A stretch of DNA of 64,000 nt, taken from contig JAMZAV010000096.1 of assembly GCA_024449915.1 (NCBI GenBank), positions 557,306-621,305 of the forward strand, written 5' to 3'. The stretch's first letter is position 1. The number at the start of each line of letters is the position of its first letter. This DNA is from Sweltsa coloradensis. Its lineage: Eukaryota > Arthropoda > Insecta > Plecoptera > Chloroperlidae. Below the pieces are notes generated by a model. The model searched no databases, was not told the DNA's origin, and was given only the letters and a program-made list of their open reading frames with translations. The position numbers and the translations under genes are program-made. Below, one piece after another: positions 22,109 to 33,733 of the stretch.

Positions 22109-25100
22109 CTGACGACAAGCAAGTACACTCATGTTACTAGTATATACATTAGGATTGGGATTCGATTATAAATTTGTAATGGATGTTTAACGATAAACTA
22201 ATAATTTCAACATCAAATCAAAATATTGCGAAATAGTTGTTTTTTCCATTTTTAAACGTAAAAATAGGTAAAGGTAATGATACGATGCAAAAAAGTAAAT
22301 AGTGGAAAGTGATTTCCATTAACATTGATGTCAAGTCCCAAGGGCTACATACAATGTGCAATTTCCACAATCTTTAAAAATAGACGAAATTCAAAGATTC
22401 AAAATGTTTGTGTTTTAGTCTAAATGTTCAAACTGCACACTTACGTCCGATCCTCGCGTGACCCCGTGGATCTGCCTCTTCTTGAGCGCGAGCAGGGTTG
22501 ACAGGGCACGGGCGTGATCCTGCGTGACGCCCTTCTCGTGTCTCTCCCAGAGATCGGTGTGCGCCTGCAGGATCTCCAGCAGTAGCTGGATCTGGTCGGT
22601 CAGCTCAGTCCGCTGCCGCTCCGCCTGCCGGCCAGCACGCTTCGACAGCACGCCCAGCTCACTGACCGGGGAAATACACGAGTTTCTCATTTCAAACAAT
22701 TAGCTTAAAAAATATTTGAATCAATAAAAACTCAAAATATAACTGCTGTAATTTTGTATTTCAAAGAAAACTAATGGCAAAACTTCAAAATTAAATTCAT
22801 GCTAAAACTTGTGTAGGCCTAGTCAATAATTCATTTTACAAGTCACTCTAAAAGTATCACATTTGGGGCAAAATTACGTTACCGGTAAATATACATTTTT
22901 ACGTCATTTTAATGTGCATGTATGTAGGGCCTAGAATCTTTATTGGCAACAGGGCATATGCCCCACAAGTGATAAATAAAATAAAACACAATGAATACAA
23001 TAACACATTTACATATACATTCAATATAATATAGGCCTAGCAAGTTTATGTAAAATCACGGCAGGTATCAGTTAAAACTTAAAAGCAATACAGTATATTA
23101 TACCGTATTGTACAGAATATAGGCAGACATTTTTTCATTCTTTTAGGTCTCAAAATCCCTCCTCGGCCTATATGCGAGCATCAGTATTTTAACGCGCCAA
23201 TTCCAAACACCAAGTTACAGCGCTGTGTGACAAGGAAATACGTAGTTCATTGCTTCTGTCTGGCGCTGCGCCAACAATATGGCAGGCACGGAGGACGCGA
23301 CGCTATCTCCAGGCCTACTTCAGGCTTACTGACGAGTGAAATGTGATCAATAGGCCGCGGGAAAAACAACCTCGGCACAAGCTCCGCAGGAATAATGGCG
23401 CGTAAAATAAAAATATTTCGTTAAATATTCCTTTTTAGTTTTTTTAAATTTTGTCTTTGATGATCAAAGTTAGGTGGTCGACCTATATTCGGCACTAAAT
23501 GGTACATAATCCAGCCACACGCTCACTCACTCACGCAAGGCCTAGGGCCTAAGCTTATGGTCAAGAGTCAATTGATTAGGCAGGGCCTGGTCATTTCGTC
23601 TTTCAGTAAGCTTAGGCGAAGTAGCCTATATTTAAAAATAGTCATAATTGGCAAAATCAGGAATTGGTATCGGTAAACCGTGTGTTCTCAATAACAGCGT
23701 AGCGCAACAACTCACTTGGCAATGTCGTGGAATGAGCGCTTGATGTTGCCCCACGAGGTCTGGCTCGTGTTGATTTGTCGCTGAGCGTTGCCGAACGTGT
23801 CTAGTTGTGTACCCAGGTCCAGCATGTCTGTGGCGTACTTCTGTGATCGAGTGGCTGAGGGTAACGAACATCTCAATAACCTTTCAAAGCTAGACAAGCT
23901 CAACGACAAACTAATACATTAGTAGGGGGTGTGGACGAGTGATTAAAAGTTTCAAGATTTACATTCAGAATAAAATAACTAGAAATATTATTTACAATAA
24001 TTTCTGTTAGGGCCTACCAACTATGTAGCCTTGTAGGTCTACCTTACTTTAAATATGAACCTTTAAAGTTAAATATGGTAAGGAACTGTAAGATTTCCTT
24101 ATTCTAAATAGTTATTTTGGGGAAAAGTGCAACACTAAAATAGTAGGCCCTAGATGAAGTTACTATTCCCACAGTTACCCACCTGATGTTTTAGAATATA
24201 CCCTATAAATTGTATTGTGAAACAGCTTTTACTAGTATTAATATAATAAAAAAAATAATAAATTATCTCATTCACTTTTTCCGTGTTGTCAAACTTACCT
24301 TTACGCTGTTTCGTGACGCCATAACGTTTGGTAGGTATTTTTTTATTTATTTTTTTATTTTGGGGGGCTCTGCCCCCCAGGTGATTTTGAGGTGTCAACC
24401 AGCCGTCATGAAACGTGATGTGAACTTTACAAATATACCGTATCGGACCGAATATATCGCAATGTTTTTTTCAGAAAATACTATCTCAAAAACAGCACTC
24501 GCGTTATTTCCGCGCTCTTGCATTTGAAATAGCGCCTGAACATAGGCCACCCGCAATACAACTCCCGCGCATCGGCTGCTGCCCCGCCCACCCACTAGAC
24601 ACCAGCTGATCCCGTGAGGCGGGCGGTCGACGTCATCACGGGCTCCGCGGCAAAAGACCGCGGGAATATCGCCGCGTATCACGGTTCACGGGCTCCGCGG
24701 AAAATGACCGCCAAAATAATTGTGCATACAATTAAAAAGGTTTTTTCTTGGGAATCAATCCCGAATCGATTCTAGGCCACAATTATCGATTTGTAATCCC
24801 TTTATCAGACTGGTGAACTGTGGTTGGCCTATTTGAGCTTGTGCTTGGCCCTACTCTGTTAAAAAACATTGGACTAGGCCCTAACATTGTTCTAATTAAT
24901 GTTTTGTTGTAAAAGTGACACTTTAGGCTATTCATTCATTGCATTGTAAACAAGAAATGTTTCTTGTACATTTTAATGTTCTTTGATTTTCTCTTTTTTC
25001 TTGAAATAATTCCAAAAAATTGGGGTTCGTGTTATATTCGAGATCATGCTATATTCGGTCCAATACGGTAATAAACATAGGGGTTTTTGTAGTATTATTT

Positions 25101-28100
25101 AATATTCTGCATTGTTCCTTAGTAGGCCTACTTTGTACTAATGTGGGTTATTCATTTGTACTAGTGATGACATCGGGTAGTAAATATTGGAGTCGACTCC
25201 GGAGCCTTGGGAATCGGGTAGGAGTCAACTCCCCGATCCGCGATTAAAAGAAAAAGAAAAAAGAAAAAAAAAGTTTTGGCAGTAAGTGACAATACTTTAA
25301 GGTAGACTTGGTTTTTGAATTTTTTTACGCAAAAGTTATTTTTAGCCCACTACTCTAGTTGCACAACGCTGTCCGACCATACCCCCCCCCCCCTCCACCC
25401 ACTACGTATCACTAGCTTGCTTGTCTCTTGGCCCGGCCAAGACTCTCACTGATTTGTTATGTTTACGTTTTGAGATAAGATAACGACTAACGAGACTTCA
25501 AACAAACCGCCAATATCGGACACAGCAACCCACTTTTTTTTTCTGACTCCTTGAAAATGGAGTCAACTCCAAGAGGAGTCGGGTAGAAGTCGGGTACCCG
25601 AGTACCCGATGTCATCCCTAATTAATTTTGTACTATGTATATCGAACATATCTGCATTGTTATGTAGGCCTGTGGTAATAATACCATTTTCACACATTCA
25701 CATTTATTTCTGCCTTGTATTGGGTGTGGGATAGTATACAACTAGTGATCGAAAATTTCATGAAATATTCCCAAGAGATAGATGGAGGGACCAAATAAAA
25801 TGTAACATTGAAGAAAGAGGGAAATCATGGGAAAGAATTAATGAAGAAAGACTCTGGGAGGATAGAAAGAAATGGAGAGAACTGGTAGAAATGCCTGTCA
25901 TAGAAGACATCGAAGTAGATGAGGAGGTGTTGAGCCTGGCTAGCCAACACTGAAAGTTCACAGCCCGAGAAATTGGTGATACGTCACCCCCCGACCTGAC
26001 TTATGTTGGAACCGGGTGTTTGATTATTATTATTATTATTATTATATTTTTTTGAAACTTTCATGAAATATTTCATGAAATATTTCACGAAATATTGAAA
26101 TATTGTGAAATATTGATATTTTATAAATGAATGATAATTTACATGTTTAAAAATATTATTGAGTAATCATATTATGTATTTATTTTTTATTTACCAACAA
26201 TGAAAGTTGACAATAGTACTTAAGGGTGTAGTATAGGGCCTACATATAGTCAGTACTACTAGTACCGAGTACGTAGTAGAACTAGAAGCATACGCCCCAA
26301 CTCCCTACGCAAAAGGCATTATGCAGATGCTGGTAGATGGGTGGAGGGTGGTTGTTTATCCCTTTATAGGACAGTATTTAGCAACCCAAAATTTTGCTTT
26401 CTACTTCAGCAATTTAAATTTTGTGATTTTTTAAAAGAATTTTAGATTTTTTTCCTTGATTTTTAGGGAAAAATGCTGATTTTGAATTCCAAATTGGACA
26501 TCAAAGTTGAAAAAAAAATCAAAATTTGATTTGATTTTAAAAAAATTAGATTTTTTAGGGCCTAAATTTTCCATTTTTTTTTTTTTTACATGTTCAAATT
26601 GAATCCACTACAGCAGGGCTGCCGTTTTAACGGATTTTATCCGTTTTTACGGATATTTAGGGTGCAAAACGGATAAACGGATTTTTAGTCTTATTTACGG
26701 ATATTTCGTTAATTACGTTTTCTATGCTTATTTTCGTATATTTGAATCTGCGCGGGCTAATTTCGATTGTAAACATTGAAGGCTGGGGCGATAATCGATT
26801 CGACTTTCGATAGGGGGCGGAGCAAGGGCGGAGCCAAGTCTTAGACTCCTAGACATTGTAGGAACTGCTTCTGCTTGCTTTTGGGAGTGGGAGGAGCCAT
26901 GAACAAACAATGAAGATTGGAGCATACAAAATTGTTTTCTTTCGTTTTTGTTTATAAAGTTTGGATTATGTGATCATAAACGTGAAAAATAGAATTGGTA
27001 TATGATTAAAATGTTATTAACAAGTTCTGCAAGACTGCAATGTTATTAATAAACACAACACATGGGCCTAGGTCAAAATTGTGATGCAACATTCCTAGGG
27101 CCTAGCCTAGGCGGCTAGGGCTAGGGGCTAGGCCTAGGCCTAAGAATTTTTTAACCAGGTCAGATTTAAAACAGATTTCTGTAAATAAGTAACATTTTAC
27201 ATTTTTATGCAATCTTAATTAAAGCAACCACGGGCGTTTCTGGCTCATTTATTCTCGTCTGTGCATAGGCCTAGGCCCTAGCAACTTTTAGGTTATGATG
27301 GTAACAAAAACATAACATTTAGCCATTTTCATAGTTTGATCAATGAAATTAACGTTTTTAGACTTTTCACGGATTTTTGCGGATTTTTAATGTCCTCCAA
27401 CAGGATTTTTTTTAAATGTCAGTGGCAGCCCTGTACTACAGGCAAGCGAAATGTCCGGGACATTCCGGAAATTTGAAGTTTTCTGTGTTTTTATACACAA
27501 TTTTATTTTTGAACCATTATAAAAATCCTTGTTATCATTGTAATTTAGTGGAAAAAAATTCTATTAATTCAGAACAAAATAAAGCAGCTTTTTACCCAGG
27601 CTAAAAGTATGCAGAACTGGCCAATTTAATGGTGTAGATTTTGAAATGTGGTACATATGTGTACCAATAACCAATAAAGGGTTGCTATCTATCCTGATGT
27701 AGGCCTATTAAATGAGTTGAGTTGCTTGTAAGACTCAGTTGCCTTGCTCCCTCGCATAACAACCGACAACCATGAATAAAAATTATAAAGAACTGAATGT
27801 AATATAATTTTTAAAAAATTAAAAAAATAATTATAATTAAAAGGTAAAAATAGGAAAAACAGAAGTACAGTTAGTAGGTAGTAGTAGGCCCTACTGTAGT
27901 ACAATGGTGATTCTAGTCTGTCACTGTGCACATGCATCCGCATCTGTATCGGACATCGGAAATAAACAAGCACAATTCTGAGTGATCTGACTTGACGTGA
28001 GTCCGAAGACATCACAACTTCCACTTCTATTTAGCATCATTTTGGCATTATTTACAGCTTTTGTAGTAGGTAGCTCTTTCCGACCAATTCACATTCATTT

Positions 28101-31100
28101 TTTGTACCGGGTAATAGGCAGGATTGCAAACTTCTTCTTTATATAATGTTGTGGCCTTCATCTATGATGCAGTATTGATGCAAGCCAGCACATAGTATCA
28201 AAGTGTGCTAGGCATGGTTCAAAATACAATTTTAAACTAAACACAACATAATTGTTAAATAATATTTATAAAAATGAATCTTTCAACTTTTTGTGAAATA
28301 TTTCAATGGTACGGTACGTGAAATATTTCACGTTGAAACTTTCAAATTGAAATATTTCAAGTGAAATATTTCACTCTTCGATCACTATATACAACAGCTT
28401 ACCTTCAAGAACTGATGGTGGCTGCTGAGCTTGTAAATATATAAAAGAAAGTATGTACAAACTACAAATCACAGAAAAACACGAGAAGTTTCGACACGAT
28501 GACTTGGTTACTCAGGAAAAGAAGGAAGATGGCCATTGACTGCATAAGTAAAAATAATGGTAGCTAAAAATAAACTTGGTCAGAAAATATGGACAAAATT
28601 TACAAGGCGCTGTTGGGGGTGTGGCTGTGATAAGTAGGTGTCTAGGGGATGTTGAGGTCAGGTGGCAGCCTGGATTTGGCCAACCTTACATGAAATGTTA
28701 AGTGTCCTAACAAGCTGATTGTCTGACGTTCCCCTCACCGAGATTCTCCGCAACCTGTTTGAGCTGCAGCACTGTGAAGTGGCAACTCTTGATCTCGTCG
28801 CGCTGCTTGACGAACTCTTGCTGGTTGTCGAGCGGAGCCAGTTCCTTCGCTCGCGACGCCAGATCGGAAGTGGTGAACTCGTCGGGGACGCGACGCAGCG
28901 AGTCGCGCATCCGTTGCTGGAAGTCCGCGCCGTTGTAGCGCAGAAACATCTCAACCAGCGGGTCCTGCCGAGGAATACGTCTCGGTATACTATGCTTTAG
29001 GAGTTTGTAGGCTAGCCGTTAATAACTACGCACCAACAATAAGTAAATTGAATACAAGGTATTTAGTACGGTTGGGACTAGACATCTTTGTCGAAGCAAA
29101 AATTGACTTTCGATTCAACATCGATTTGCCATCTTTAAAAAAAAATTTAAGGGAAATCTGATGGCCTAGTAAGACAAAAATGTGGGGAAATGAAAAGAAG
29201 TTGAAATTTCCAAGGGTAGGCCTAGGTATTATGGATGAGACGTAGCGAGTGAAGCGAAGACTTCAATTTCAACCGACCCTCCAAAAAATTTAGCTCTGGT
29301 GTTTTTTGTTTGTTTTTTTTTTTTTTTTGTATTTCTGTCTGTTTGTTCGCTCTCTACCGGCAAACGGCAAATGCGATCTTGATGAAAATTTGACAGGACC
29401 TTTGAAATCTCTGAACTTAGACTTGCTACGTTTTTGGGTACAATCGAAGAAATATTTCTCATGAATATCGTACTTTTACGATTTTTTTTTCGATTTTTTG
29501 TGCGATATTTTCGTGCCATTTGGGCCAATTCTGACCAAACGGTAGGGGCTACAACGTTCATATTATACATAGGCAATAAGGTTATGGTGATGTAGTACAT
29601 TTTGAAAGAAAAAAGTTGAAAAAGTTAGCCAGAATCAACAGAAATAAAGCTTTTAATATAATTTTTTTGATTTTTTGTTGCGATATTTTCGTGCCATTTG
29701 GGCCAATTCTGACCAAACAGGTAGGGCTACAACGTCAATATTATACATGGACATTAAGGTTATGGTAATGTAGTACCTTTTGAAAGAAAAAGTTGAAAAA
29801 GTTAGCCAGAATCCATAGAAATATAGTTTTTAATATAAGTTTTTTACGATAAATAATACCAATTGACAAGAAACAATAGAAGCTTGACAACAATCACCTA
29901 CAATGCGTAGGCAACAAAACAAAGCTCTTGTAAAAGTAAAGATATCCCACGCAAACTAAAAACTTCAAAAAGCTCATCCATCAACGCGGCGGGACTTAAG
30001 CGTTTTCCTAGTTTTAGAATTAATCACCATTTTATCTCGTACTAGCACATTGAGCCAAACAATCATGTAGTAGGTAGGCATTTTACAAAACCTACCTAAT
30101 ATAAAAGTGCATTTTCTTAACCCAACATGGGTCTACTGTCTACATTTAACTTTAAAAACCTTTTAGTGTAATTTCCTGAGCTTAATTTTAATTTTAATAC
30201 CGTTACGTTTTAACTTTATTAAGTTTCAACCCTGCGAGATGAAACGTTAGGGCCCTACTCTTCGTTCTCCGTAGACACCGCACGGACAATACAAGCCGCC
30301 TACCTTGTGAATAGTTGGATGCCTCCCCACGAGAGTGAGCCAGCGACACAGTCCGCGGCGACGTTCCTCTAGGAAGAGAGAGTCGCCTGTTGACAGAGAT
30401 AAAGGATGAGTGTTTGTTTGTTCCTTTGTTCTTCTGTAATGTTACTGGGAGGCCTAGTGACTTGTCTTTGAAGACATGTAAAATAAGGTAGGCCTAGATC
30501 ATTGTGATTTGTGAGCACTGTAGGCCTAGCCTAGATGTTCTAGATTATCAAAACATCATTAAATAAATTATCATACATTAAATAAAAATCTGTTAAAAAT
30601 GGAATGTATTTAGGCCCTACAGATTTAATATTGCACTAAAAACGTTTAAGCACTTGCAACATTGATCTCGGCCCCGGCTCACCTAAGGCGATCTTCTTAG
30701 GCGGCAGCCGAGGCACCAACCGGTACGGAAACCTGGCGAGCAGCGCGTCACGGAGGGACACGAAGTCTGTGTACCGGCGTCTGACGTGCGAGCTGAGCCG
30801 CCTGCTGGAGACTTGGTACTCGACGTGTTTCAGGAACAAACCCTTCTTCTCGGGAACGAGCTCGACCGCGATCGCGTCTATACGGCACAGGTCGGCGTAC
30901 GTCAGGCCCAGACGGCCGGGGCTAGAGCTGCGGTCGCCAGACAGCGTTGCCAGGTCGCCGAGCTTGGGGATGGGGAGTTCTGAAACAAGTAGGCTAGATA
31001 AGCATTGGAGATATAAAGTCTTTCTATGTTATGATCTCCTTTCTTAAAATCTGTAGAGGCCTAGGCCTATAGGTAGGCCTCCAGATTAATAATCTTAAGT

Positions 31101-33733
31101 TAAATATTCTAATTAATATTCTGTAACCAAGCACAAGAACTCTAACTCCCCCACTGAAAATCAGTTATATAACTGAGTGGGTAGACTCTAAATACAATTT
31201 ATTTATTTTAAAATGTATAGGCCTATAACTGAAAATGAATGATAAAGAACAATGTGATTAATTTTCAGTGATTTATCTATGTGCAGAAAGTTCAAAAATA
31301 GATAGTTTAAAACTATCTATCTATCTATCTATCTATCTATTCAGATTCAGATTCAGATTTTATTCACCAACTAGACAGGTACATGGCACACTGTATGGCA
31401 TCGTCAATGTGTGTATGTTACATTAATACAAAATTACACAACAATATATTTAAACAATGTAGGTACAATATAAAGCTTAGTATTTAAAACAGTAATATTT
31501 AAAACAATAAAATACTTCTAATACCAGGTGTGAGGCTAGGTTCAGCCTCCATTCACACTATCCCGCATCCGAACCATTTCCCTGTACTTCCTTCCGCTTG
31601 GTATCATAATAAGAGTCCCCCAGGTCAACGACAATCCTCCTTTGGCCTTAAGATTGAAAAAATTCTTGAAGAAATAGTAACCTTTGCTACACAAATGTGA
31701 TTTTAGTTCTTGTTTGAATATTGTGGCTTGTTTGATGCTCTTAATTTGTGTAGGAAGTTTTATTGTATATTGCGATACACAGATAGTGTGGCCCTTTGGC
31801 ATACATTGTTGTCTTATGATGGGGTACATGGAGGCTATTCTGGGAGCGAGTAGGATAGCTATGTACAGAAGAGTTTGTTAAAAAAGTTTCTGATTGGTAT
31901 GCACAAAGAGTGCTGCAGTTAGTATGAGTGAGCATGTGACTGTTAAAATGTTGAGCTTGGGAAACAGTTTGCGGCATGATTGCCAAATTGATGCTCCCGA
32001 TAGTATACGAATGGCTCGTTTTTGTAGAATGAAAACACGATGTGCACTAGAGGACCCCCCCAAAATAAGATTGCATATGCTATATGTGAATGTAAATGAG
32101 CATGGTATACTAGTTTTAATACAGACAGGTCAACGAGTGGTTTCAGCCTACGAAGCAGATAACAGCTACTTCTGATTTTGGCGCATAGTTGATCCACATG
32201 TGGCGACCAATTAAGAGTGTCTGTTAGGACTAACCCAAGGAACTTCGCCATTGTGTTTCGGCTAATAGACTTCCCATTGCTTCGAATGAGTGGACTCGAG
32301 ATTTGGGATGTGTATGAAGAATGAAAGGAAAGGTATCTATCTATCTAATGCCATGAATAGGCTATTAGGTTAGGCCTAGCCTACAGAACATTTTCCATAA
32401 TTTTCCAGATTTAACATTTCAATTTCTTAAAGTTACAAATGGGCCCTTGTGCCCGGTGGCACCTCCAGACCTAATTACTTCCCTCCCCCACAACATCCCC
32501 AGGTAAGTCATTCCACTACCTACCTAACAGTTCTTTCCAAAATCTATACCGACCCAAATCTGTTCTTACTAGGCCCTACTTTCCACTGGAACGTCCATGG
32601 ATGACGATCCACTTGTAGTCACCCTAAGGTGCTCTAGGAAGCCTTTCCAACAATGTGCAACAGTAGGGTAAGCCTGCATACTAACCCTCTCCACTAAAGT
32701 TTTCCAATAGTTTTATTGATGGCTGCTTTCCTTGTTGTGCAAAGGCGATCAACGCGAGGGTTTTGTACAGCTTGGTCCTTGATAACGTTCCCTGCTTTGC
32801 TTCAACCTCACCCCATATCTAGAACAGAGTTGAGGTTGGGGAAGAACAATAATAATATCTCGCTGTTTTTGTACTTTCATAATAATGAATGTATGTGAAA
32901 CATGTATATAAAAAAAGCATGCGAATAAAAGCTATGATGAACTGAACTGAACTCTTTTATCTGCGCTAGTTGTAGGCCTAGGCCTACACATTTATAAGTG
33001 ACCCTTAAAGGGCCTGCGGAAAGAGGGACCAAGGGGCAAGAAAGACCATCGAGCAGCATTGCACCCCCTTTGAATTCCCAGATACGCCACTGCATAGGCC
33101 TAGCCTACAGCCTAGCTAGGCCTATATACCTCAAGGCCTACAATGCTTAGTTTTCTCAATATCCATGTACCTAATCCAATGACTAATAAAAAAAAATACA
33201 ATAACCCAAGTGTAGGGCTAGCCTAGGGCTAGATCTCATGTGTGTAGGCCTAGGCCTAGGCGTATAAGATAGGGGCCTAGATATTAGTCAGCAATAGGCA
33301 AATCATTAATTCACTCACCAATCCCAGCGTTTGTGTTGGCAATCCCGAATTGGACAAAAGCTTAGTTAATATCTCAGAAGTGACTGTTCCATCAGTTCCA
33401 GCACACAAGTCAAAAACCTCGCGATAATATGCAGGAATTACACCTGCAATTACAAATAAACATGTGGTAAAATGCAATCCAAAGCCTCCTAGGCCTAGAC
33501 CTAGGCCTAGGCCCTAGTAGGCCTAGGTAGGCCTAGGCATGACTCATGAGCAGCATTTATTCCCTAGAAGCATTGCCGATATTTGATAGAAACTTGTACA
33601 AAACATTTTGAGATGCGAATTTATTAGTTAATTACACTATGTGCAGAGAACAACACTAAATATTATTGAAATGTGTTTTTATACGCTATTTTGACAGTAA
33701 AAAACGCCCACCTGTTGCTAGATCGGTCGCCAT
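21920..33733 (-). CDS. SNX8: Sorting nexin 8 homologue, eight exons found
   Basis: SNX8 is an endosomal coat-like protein: a PX domain binds phosphoinositides and a C-terminal BAR region dimerises and senses curvature, acting in endosome-to-Golgi and lysosome sorting. Exons in gene order are 33733-33712, 33443-33319, 30979-30683, 30386-30304, 28964-28739, 23854-23716, 22661-22445 and 22108-21920. All junctions have GT-AG and matching phases except between 33319 and 30979, where an exon of length 3n+1 must be missing: the second half of the EH-like domain. The last visible exon ends at GTACGT in phase 0 after SSHSE, so a final exon (the VW... block in vertebrates) is also unlocated. About 433 residues are recovered; human SNX8 has about 465. 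Confidence 0.9.
22445..22661 (-). CDS. SNX8: SNX8 exon, BAR coiled coil
   Basis: Encodes ELGVLSKRAGRQAERQRTEL and LLEILQAHTDLWERHEKGV. LWERHEKGV is nearly identical to LCERHEKGV of human SNX8. Acceptor GGTCAG, donor GAC|GTAAGT, phase 0. Confidence 0.9.
23101..23504. mobile_element. TA-flanked inverted-repeat MITE, copy 2
   Basis: Ends TACCGTATTGTACAGAATAT and imperfect complement ATTCGGCACTAAATGGTA. The interior matches copy 1 at 14896. It lies in a SNX8 intron in the same orientation as copy 1. Confidence 0.6.
23716..23854 (-). CDS. SNX8: SNX8 exon, BAR region
   Basis: Encodes ATRSQKYATDMLDLGTQLDT and TSQTSWGNIKRSFHDIA. The split alanine codon joins exon 28964-28739 as AENL-A-TRSQKYA. Acceptor CCCTCAG, donor AA|GTGAGT. 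The preceding intron is 4.9 kb and full of nested elements. Confidence 0.85.
24436..25070. mobile_element. TA-flanked inverted-repeat MITE, copy 3
   Basis: Ends TACCGTATCGGACCGAATAT and its near complement ATATTCGGTCCAATACGGTA, with TA at the borders. The interior differs from copies 1 and 2 apart from pieces such as CATCACGGGCTCCGCGG, so this is a related but longer subfamily. Confidence 0.65.
25162..25620. mobile_element. Inverted-repeat MITE with TAGNGATGACATCGGGTA ends
   Basis: TAGTGATGACATCGGGTA is complemented by TACCCGATGTCATCCCTA, with GGAGTC/GACTCC repeats just inside. The ends are hAT-like, but no clear 8-bp target duplication remains. Confidence 0.6.
25771..26045 (+). pseudogene. 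LINE 3' fragment nested in a hAT-type element
   Basis: Sixty codons beginning PRDRWRDQIKCNIEERGKSW, then ERLWEDRKKWRELVE, end at TGA 25951-25953. They parallel the final residues of the LINE at 34490-36090 (RLWEDRKKWKNLVAHPS). A short 3' region and (ATT)n tail follow. Confidence 0.65.
26614..27433. mobile_element. hAT-type element, 820 bp, nested
   Basis: CAGGGCTGCC and GGCAGCCCTG ends, flanked by CACTACAG and TACTACAG (seven of eight bases the same). The inside starts with several ACGGAT(TT)TA repeats, mirrored near the right end (ACGGATTTTTGCGGATTTTT). No ORF. Confidence 0.75.
28739..28964 (-). CDS. SNX8: SNX8 exon, PX-BAR linker and first BAR helix
   Basis: Encodes DPLVEMFLRYNGADFQQRMR, DEFTTSDLASRAKELAP and SCHFTVLQLKQVAENL, matching DEF-CKLATRAKDFLP of human SNX8. 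Acceptor GGCAG, donor CTCG|GTGAGG. Confidence 0.85.
29231..30011 (+). mobile_element. Helentron-like element, subfamily C, full length
   Basis: Starts after T with ATGGATGAGACGTAGCGAG; CTCATCCAT lies just inside the 3' end, followed by AACGC/GCGTT and CCTAG before T. The middle contains a 95-base tandem piece (TGCGATATTTTCGTGCCATT at about 29500 and 29670). It sits in a SNX8 intron, opposite to the gene. Confidence 0.7.
30304..30386 (-). CDS. SNX8: SNX8 exon, end of PX domain
   Basis: Encodes DSLFLEERRRGLCRWLTLVG followed by RHPTIHK, matching the FIEARRRALKRF-N-LVARHP block of the family. Acceptor CAACAG, donor AAG|GTAGGC, phase 0. Confidence 0.85.
30683..30979 (-). CDS. SNX8: SNX8 exon with PX domain core
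   Basis: Starts in phase 1 with ELPIPKLG and contains VELVPEKKGLFLKHVEYQVS, then RRYTDF (the PX phosphoinositide-binding motif) and FPYRLVPRLPPKKIALG with the PPKK loop. High GC (about 60 percent), unlike the introns. Donor TTAG|GTGAGC. Confidence 0.9.
31142..31205 (+). mobile_element. SINE tail fragment
   Basis: CCCCCACTGAAAATCAGTTA and TAACTGAGTGGGTAGACTCT match the last 60 bases of the SINE at 41133. Confidence 0.6.
31305..32347 (-). pseudogene. LINE C-terminal fragment between ATCT repeats
   Basis: On the minus strand the frame opens with SNGKSISRNTMAKFLGLVLT and continues with DTLNWSPHVDQLCAKI, LVYHAHLHSHIAYAILFWGG, VFILQKRAIRILSGA and TTMYAKGPHYLCIAIYNKLP. It passes through at least three frameshifts. 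This is the thumb/C-terminal part of a Jockey/CR1-like reverse transcriptase. The fragment is bordered by (ATCT)n on both sides (31308-31340 and 32333-32347), which may be a target duplication in a microsatellite. It lies in the SNX8 intron where the missing EH exon should be. Confidence 0.75.
32348..33318. other. SNX8 intron sequence without a recognised exon
   Basis: I looked for the second half of the EH domain here on the minus strand and did not see it. TAGGCCTAGGCCTA-type runs occur at about 32966-32986 and 33086-33255. Confidence 0.45.
33319..33443 (-). CDS. SNX8: SNX8 exon 2, first half of EH-like domain
   Basis: Encodes VIPAYYREVFDLCAGTDGTV and LLSNSGLPTQTLGL. The DLCAGTDGTVT part sits where the first EF-hand of an EH domain would be. 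Acceptor TTGCAG, donor TTG|GTGAGT, ending in phase 0. Invertebrate SNX8 proteins carry an EH domain here while the human protein has lost most of it. Confidence 0.8.
33712..33733 (-). CDS. SNX8: SNX8 exon 1, start codon
   Basis: ATGGCGACCGATCTAGCAAC encodes MATDLAT and leaves one G before the donor GTGGGC. The start is chosen because CAAAGATGGCG is a good context and the frame joins exon 2 exactly. Confidence 0.75.

Larger units (their letters stand above)
25743..28387. mobile_element. 2.6-kb hAT-type element with other elements inside it
   Basis: TAGTGATCGAAAA at 25743 pairs with the CGATCACTA end at 28387, and TATACAAC is duplicated exactly outside (25735-25742 and 28388-28395). Palindromic TGAAATATTTCA blocks occur inside both ends (about 26060-26110 and 28290-28370). 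Inside are a LINE 3' fragment (25771-26045) and a second hAT-type element (26614-27433). No transposase ORF was recognised. Confidence 0.8.
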
